Shown piece by piece: positions 19,500 through 24,654 of a stretch of 24,654 bases of DNA. The stretch is from Zygnema circumcarinatum (taxonomy: Eukaryota; Streptophyta; Zygnematophyceae; Zygnematales; Zygnemataceae). Both the position numbers and the translations under genes were made by a program. Location: assembly GCA_037447605.1 (NCBI GenBank), contig CM074804.1:280648-305301 (forward strand), read 5' to 3'. The first letter of the stretch is position 1. Every line of letters begins with the position of its first letter. The notes below the pieces were generated by a model. The model worked only from the letters and a program-made list of their open reading frames with translations. It was not told where the DNA came from and ran no database searches.

Positions 19500-19985
19500 A
19501 GTCATTAAGGAGAGGATGAGGGAAGCGATGAAAGTGGGAGAGAGAGAAGCAGTCAGGAGAGGAGAAGGAGGGAGAGGGAGAGGGAGGCGATGGGAAAGGG
19601 AGAGGGAGAAGCGATGGGGCGGGGAGAGGGAGGCGGTGGAAGAGGGGGAGGGGGGGGGAGTGGGAGAGGGAGAGGGAGAGGGAGAGGGAGTGGGAGAGAG
19701 AGAGAGGGATAAAGAGATGGAGATGTAGTGGGAGAGGGATAAAGAGAGGGAGAGGGATAAAGAGAGGAAGAGGCAGTGGGAGATGAAGAGGGAAAGGGAG
19801 AAGCAATGGGAGATGGAGAGGGAAAGGGAGTGGGAGATGGAGAGGGATAGGGAGAGGGAGATGCAGTGGGAGAGGGAGAGGGAGAGGCAGTGGGATAGGG
19901 AGAGGCAGTGGGAGAGGGAGAAGGAAAGAGATAAATTTGTGGGAGGGTGTTAGGTGGAGGGAGGCCGTGGGAAAGGAGAGTGAGA
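19500..19985. repeat. GA-rich purine block, second of copy 2
   Basis: Counterpart of 6431-6934, with the same words (GGGATAAAGAGAGGAAGAGG, GGCAGTGGGAGATGAAGAGG). Similarity to copy 1 is high in 19740-19930 and lower at the edges. Confidence 0.85.
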
Positions 19986-20004
19986 GAGAAATTTGGTACA
20001 TTAA

Positions 20005-20640
20005 TTTAGGAGTATAGCGTTAATACTTGTAATTTGGGCGTGATCTTTTTGACTCCTGAAACTTGGAGTATGTTTAGGGTTTAAATCACTCCCACTTTGT
20101 TGTTTTACAGAGTAGAGAGTCTTTACAGGAGGGTCAAGCGGTCGAGGAAGGAATCCGACCGTGGTTATCAGAGAAAGCGAGCCTAGAGGTCCCGATCGAT
20201 GGCCCGGCGCGTGAAACGTCTGCGGGGGCCCGTATAGCCAATCCCAGCCTTGGTGGCAACCAGATGAGAAGTATTTGGAAGAGGGTCGGCTTGACGGAAG
20301 CATGAGGGAGGAAAGAAAGGGGAGACGAGGGGTCGGGTTCTGATTCAAAATTACGACCATCGGCGTCAGTGCTCGGCGATCTACCGCCCGTTAGCGGCCT
20401 TTTTGGATTTGAGACCGTAGCGGTAGTTGAGATGCGTCAGCGCGCTGGAAATTGAATTAAATGCCAAGCGAATCACGGTGGTGATAAAAGTCCGCGATAA
20501 ATCCCTTGTCATGATTACGTTGGTATGAGGCTGGTGAGACATTGGTACGAAAACTTGAAGTATCGTCTGACTTGGTAATTGGTAATGGATTTTTAAGTCA
20601 CGAGACCCACTAACTGACTTGGGTATAGGAATGAAAATTG
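20005..20640. repeat. Distal part of the transposon unit, copy 2
   Basis: Diverged counterpart of 6935-7575 in the same orientation, ending with CTTGGTAATTGGTAATGG and TTAAGTCACGAGACC at about 20570-20607. No conserved frame. Confidence 0.6.
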
Positions 20641-21190
20641 TCGAACTAAATCAGTAGGCTGGTTTCACTACTAGAAGTTTAGGGGATACAGGGACTTAAA
20701 AGCGATTACGATTACCGAAATGGTGCGAGGTTTCGTCAAACCAGCGCCCGAGCACGTAACTTTACATTATCCGCATTATTACGATATTATATTTCATTCA
20801 AAACGCATTGTCGCTTTCACCGTCTCAGCACAAAAGCACAACAGCTATCCTCAAATCTCTGCTATTACAATTATTAGCGGCTGGGGAGGGATATGGGGCG
20901 AGGTGTGGGCGTGTGGTGGCCGCCCGTTTAAATTTACCATTCTTTTGTGAGGCCAGAAAACCACCGTTTTTGGGTGGTGATAAGTTTGCAGTGATAGAGT
21001 ACATGCGATTACCAAGTCACAGGCCCGTGACCAATTTCGGACATGCGATTACAGCGTTGGCTGCATTTGGTTAAAGCGTAGCGGGTTAAACCCAAAGTAA
21101 TCATTATTACCAATTTACTACGCTCCCCGATTACCAATTACCAAGGTACATGCGATTACCAAGTTTTGTTTAAGTCACGAGACCCTGTTG
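20641..21190. repeat. GGTAAT / ATTACC repeat region with inverted terminus
   Basis: The inverted form of the GGTAAT cluster (CGATTACCAATTACCAAGG, then ATGCGATTACCAAG) lies at about 21137-21165 and faces the forward form at about 20570. ACATGCGATTAC also recurs near 21000 and 21040. This suggests a non-autonomous element or solo terminus of about 600 bp. No gene. Confidence 0.45.
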
Positions 21191-21934
21191 GGAGACTTTT
21201 GGCGGCTTTGCAGCGACAAAGCCTTGATCTTTGTAAGCCCATATGACGGAGCGGCGGGCGAACCTCCCGTGTGACCCGAGGCGTGTCAGCGCATGTAGAT
21301 TAAATGACGTTGGCGAGGAAACAGCACGGAGTCGCTGGCGTGTTTTCCGGCTCGCGTCCGAGAAGATGGACAAATGGCGGCTGCGGTGGCGAGTGCGTGG
21401 GCGATCGATCGTTGAGCTTGACAAGAAAATATGTTTGTATGGGGCGTGTCCGGCTGACGGGAAGCGATGAAGAAAGTCCTTGGGATCGCTGACGTCAATA
21501 GCAAACAAGAAAACCAAAAAACTTTTATAAAACCAGTTTTTTGTAAAATGACAAAAAAAACAAAATGCATAACTGTATATAATTCGGTTCAATGAAGTTT
21601 GAGAACAAGAACTGGAGTCCACCAGAATTTTGTTCAACACGAATCCTACACGGTACGGTATACGAAACCAGTTGAACTGTGACTTTGTGAGCAGTTGAAC
21701 TTCCGGTCGTGTTCAGATTGGATTCTCTTTTTTGAATCCAAAGATCAACCATGAGATTCTGCACATCCTGTCTACAGTACTGTCGCCTTCGATTGACCAT
21801 TTCGTTGACTTGGAAAATCGGCCCCTTCACATTTTTCATCGCAATCATTGCCAGTGCTCCGATCCTTATTCGGTCGAATGATTGCACCTACAGAAAATCT
21901 TGATGTCGTCCTTTGTACAAATACGTACAGTTTC
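21191..21934. other. Unassigned region
   Basis: No repeat or gene is recognised. A minus-strand open frame at 21887-21525 has ordinary composition (contains VNEMVNRRRQYCRQDVQNL) but ends in a Leu/Phe-rich tail and has no domain I know; I do not call it a gene. Confidence 0.35.
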
Positions 21935-22033
21935 TTGTCGGTTGGTGCCGAATGACGACATGAAAGTCATCGAAAGTGCGGGAAAAACACGACAAAGTTA
22001 TCGTACACATTTGTCGGCGTTCGGCACCGACAA
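21935..22033. repeat. Hairpin or short inverted repeat
   Basis: TTGTCGGTTGGTGCCGAA on the left pairs with TTCGGCACCGACAA on the right, with flanking GACGACA / TGTCGGC matches; the loop is about 50 nt. It could be a very small MITE or a structured RNA. Confidence 0.55.
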
Positions 22034-22134
22034 TATATACACGTCCAGGCTGGCAGGTACAGCTTCAGACCGACAACGGTAACCGCTGCTAACGATATAT
22101 CTCGATTCTGGGGTCGGAGCCAACGGCCCGTCCT

Positions 22135-22792
<658 letters not shown>

Positions 22793-24607
22793 ATGAGAAG
22801 GCAGCTGTGGCCGGTATGGCTTGTCCTTTTGTGGCTCGCGGCGGCCATGGCGGCGAGTGATGACAGCGATGTGCCCATAGATCCCGACCACGGTACGTCA
22901 AAATGAAATAAGGACAAGTGAAAGGTAAAGACGAACAAAATGATGGAAATCAAGAAGCTAAAAATCTTGATAGACAGAAATAAAAAAAGGGCCACTGGAA
23001 AAGAATTTTCGAATAACGTTTGAATTTTAAGAGAATTTTGCTTTTTTTTTTATTTTTAACCCCTACGACCCTAAAAAACATAAATACTGGGAACTCTAAA
23101 ACTTTGGAATTGTGAAGCCTTTTGAAACATCGGACAACAAACCCGAGCCCTTCATTTGTTGCCCTCGTCGTGTACCCACTCTCTCTCCCTCCCTCTCTCT
23201 CTCTTCTTCTTCGTATCGTTCGTGCCATTTTCCTGGCGACTTTTCTCCTCTCTGTGTATCTTTCCCTTTGTCCAATTCTACTTCTCACCTTTTGCCCGTC
23301 CCCTTTCTCAATTCCCTTCCTCTGCCTCTCTCTTCCTCCATCTCTCCCGCCACTCTCCCACCCCTCCTACTCCATCCCACTTTCTCCCCTTCCCCTCCCC
23401 TCCCCCTCCCCTCCCCCTCCCCCTCCCCTCCCCCTCCCCTCCCCCTCCCCCCTCCCCCTCCCCCCTCCCCTCCCCTCCCCCTCCCCTCCCCTCCCCCTCC
23501 CCTCCCCTCCCCTCCCCCTCCCCTCCCCCTCCCCTCCCCTCCCTCCCTCCCCTCCCCCTCCCCTCCCCCTCCCCTCCCCTCCCCTCCCCTCCCCTCCCCC
23601 TCCCCTCCCCCCTCCCCCCTCCCCCCTCCCCCCTCCCCCTCCCCTCCCCCTCCCCTCCCCTCCCCCTCCCAGCGTCCGTGCTCCTCGCCCTGAGCGAGCG
23701 GTGGCCGCATGTCCTCGCGGCGGCGTGGTCGCCCTCCGCTCTGTGTTCGAACGCTGCAAGGGCGTGCAACGCCGACGGGAAACTGCTCTTCCTGTCAGCA
23801 CTCGGACGCCCCTCGATAATGGAAAACTGAACTGAAGAAATCATCGTTGTTGTTATTTTTCCATCCAATAGCAATCGTAATAGTTACAATTCATCTTTGA
23901 ATGGCGTTGAGTTGGCGTGCAGTACTTGCTATAATATTAGCCTATTATCACGCGAGACCTACTCATCGAAGGCTCCTAGCAAGCATTGAGAACCCTTCCG
24001 ATTTTTTCTTTGTTTCTTTGGTTCGTTAGTCGAGTTGGGTCCTTTTGGGGGTGTCCTTTAGGGTAACGGCTAGTTGCATCAACAAATAGGCAATCTTTCT
24101 GGGAAATGAATGGATGAATTAGTCTTCTCTTCTGCTCCCCTCCCGCTCTCCATCCCGCGCTCTCTCCCGCTTTCCCTCTCTCCTGCTCGCCCCCTCCCCC
24201 CTTCCCTTCCCCCTCCCCCTCTCCTCCCCCCCTCCCTCCCTCCCTTCCTCAGCGGCAGTGAGGAGCCGTCACGCAGAGACCTGTCCGGGTTGGGACTGAA
24301 CGGAACCATTCCGGATATGATTGGAAACCTCACAACTCTTCAAACGCTGTGAGCATTCTCGTAGTCTCTCTCTCTCTGTCTCTCTCTTTCTCTGTCTCTC
24401 TTTCTCTCTCCCTCTCCCCCTCTCGCACTCTCGCTCAGTGTCTGCTCTCCTTCTCTTGCTCTCTCCCCTTATGACTATCCAGCGACTAATCAGCCTTAGC
24501 AAGGGTCCTGGCAAACGCATGGCTCCTTTTTGCAGGTTTTTGAATTCAAATAATTTCGTTGGTCAGATTCCTTCATGGATCGGCAGACTCCCGCTTCTTC
24601 GTGAGCT
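22793..24607 (+). CDS. Leucine-rich repeat protein, N-terminal part (receptor-like), 4 exons visible
   Basis: Exons are 22793-22892 (100 nt), 23673-23793 (121 nt), 24277-24348 (72 nt) and 24536-24607 (72 nt); the gene continues past the right edge. Exon 1 encodes a signal peptide (MRRQLWPVWLVLLWLAAAMA) and an acidic linker, ending in phase 1 at GTACGT. Exon 2 is an LRRNT cap (LLALSERWP, CSN..ACNADGKLLFL) ending in phase 2 at GTCAGC. Exons 3 and 4 are each one 24-residue LRR (DLSGLGLNGTIPDMIGNL and LNSNNFVGQIPSWIGRL), phase 2 on both sides, the classic plant LRR exon form. The protein should enter the secretory path and bind outside the cell. Whether a kinase domain follows is not visible. Phases agree at every junction. 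Confidence 0.88.
23380..23670 (+). repeat. Uninterrupted 291-nt C/T tract before an LRR exon
   Basis: From 23380 to 23670 every base is C or T, mostly CCCCT and CCCCCT units. It ends directly at the AG acceptor (23671-23672) of LRR exon 2, so it forms an extreme polypyrimidine tract of intron 1. The Pro/Ser/Leu and Gly/Glu/Arg frames over it are artefacts. Confidence 0.95.
23794..24276 (+). other. Intron 2 of the LRR gene
   Basis: Donor GTCAGC at 23794, acceptor ACGCAG ending at 24276. It holds ordinary AT-balanced DNA and then a C/T-rich stretch from about 24125 to 24250. An in-frame stop soon after the donor (GAAAACTGA, 23821-23829) supports splicing here. Confidence 0.75.
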
Positions 24608-24654
24608 GTGAGTTCTTACTTTCTTCTCTCTCTCTCTCTCTCTCTCCACTCCCC

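Noticed and set aside
21525-21887. 120-residue minus-strand frame of ordinary composition
   Set aside because: No recognisable domain, no matching exon neighbours, and a Leu/Phe tail; kept only as a possibility.
23122-23835. Pro/Ser/Leu-rich long frames and Gly/Glu/Arg-rich opposite frames
   Set aside because: They run through the C/T tract; only the last 121 nt before GTCAGC (23673-23793) are coding, as LRR exon 2.

Overview
The window looks like eukaryotic nuclear DNA from the green-plant lineage. It has three intron-rich genes with GT-AG introns, a plant-type LRR gene built from 72-nt phase-2 exons, a PDAT-type acyltransferase close to the plant form, and very heavy simple-sequence load (GA/CT, CCCCT, CAG/CTG). 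A streptophyte (charophyte-grade) alga such as Chara is my best guess. That is inference from gene types and repeat style, not something a single base proves.

Layout, left to right. Positions 1-2978, minus strand: the C-terminal two thirds of a phospholipid:diacylglycerol acyltransferase gene in seven recognisable exons, cut by the left edge and by a 100-N assembly gap (2979-3078). Positions 3079-4054: a GGCC-rich satellite. Positions 4357-7575: a repeat unit made of a GA block, a minus-strand PIF/Harbinger transposase, a second GA block and a terminal GGTAATTGGTAATCG region. Positions 7716-11409, plus strand: a seven-exon gene joining a filamin-type Ig repeat to a PC-esterase (SGNH-like) domain, with a small hAT-like MITE in its last intron. 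Positions 11410-13000: intergenic, with GA-rich DNA and a short 9-bp telomere-like array. Positions 13000-13830: two tandem 437-bp units, each with a 74-nt tRNA-like segment on the minus strand.

Positions 13643-17706 form one giant imperfect palindrome (foldback). Its centre is near 15651, its arms are about 2 kb and carry CAG repeats on the left and CTG repeats on the right, and its left arm holds a nested palindromic MITE that the right arm lacks. Positions 17707-20640 are a second, partly scrambled copy of the 4.6-7.6 kb transposase unit. Positions 20640-22790 hold GGTAAT-type terminal repeats, a hairpin and a pure (TC)48 tract, with no gene I can support. Positions 22793-24607 and beyond, plus strand: the first four exons of a secreted or membrane LRR protein, whose first intron ends in a 291-nt uninterrupted C/T tract.

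The three cellular genes (lipid acyl transfer, probable glycan acyl-ester chemistry in the secretory path, LRR recognition) do not look functionally linked. The space between them is dominated by repeats and transposons. Exon borders were set by matching intron phase and family conservation by eye; no alignment or transcript data were available.
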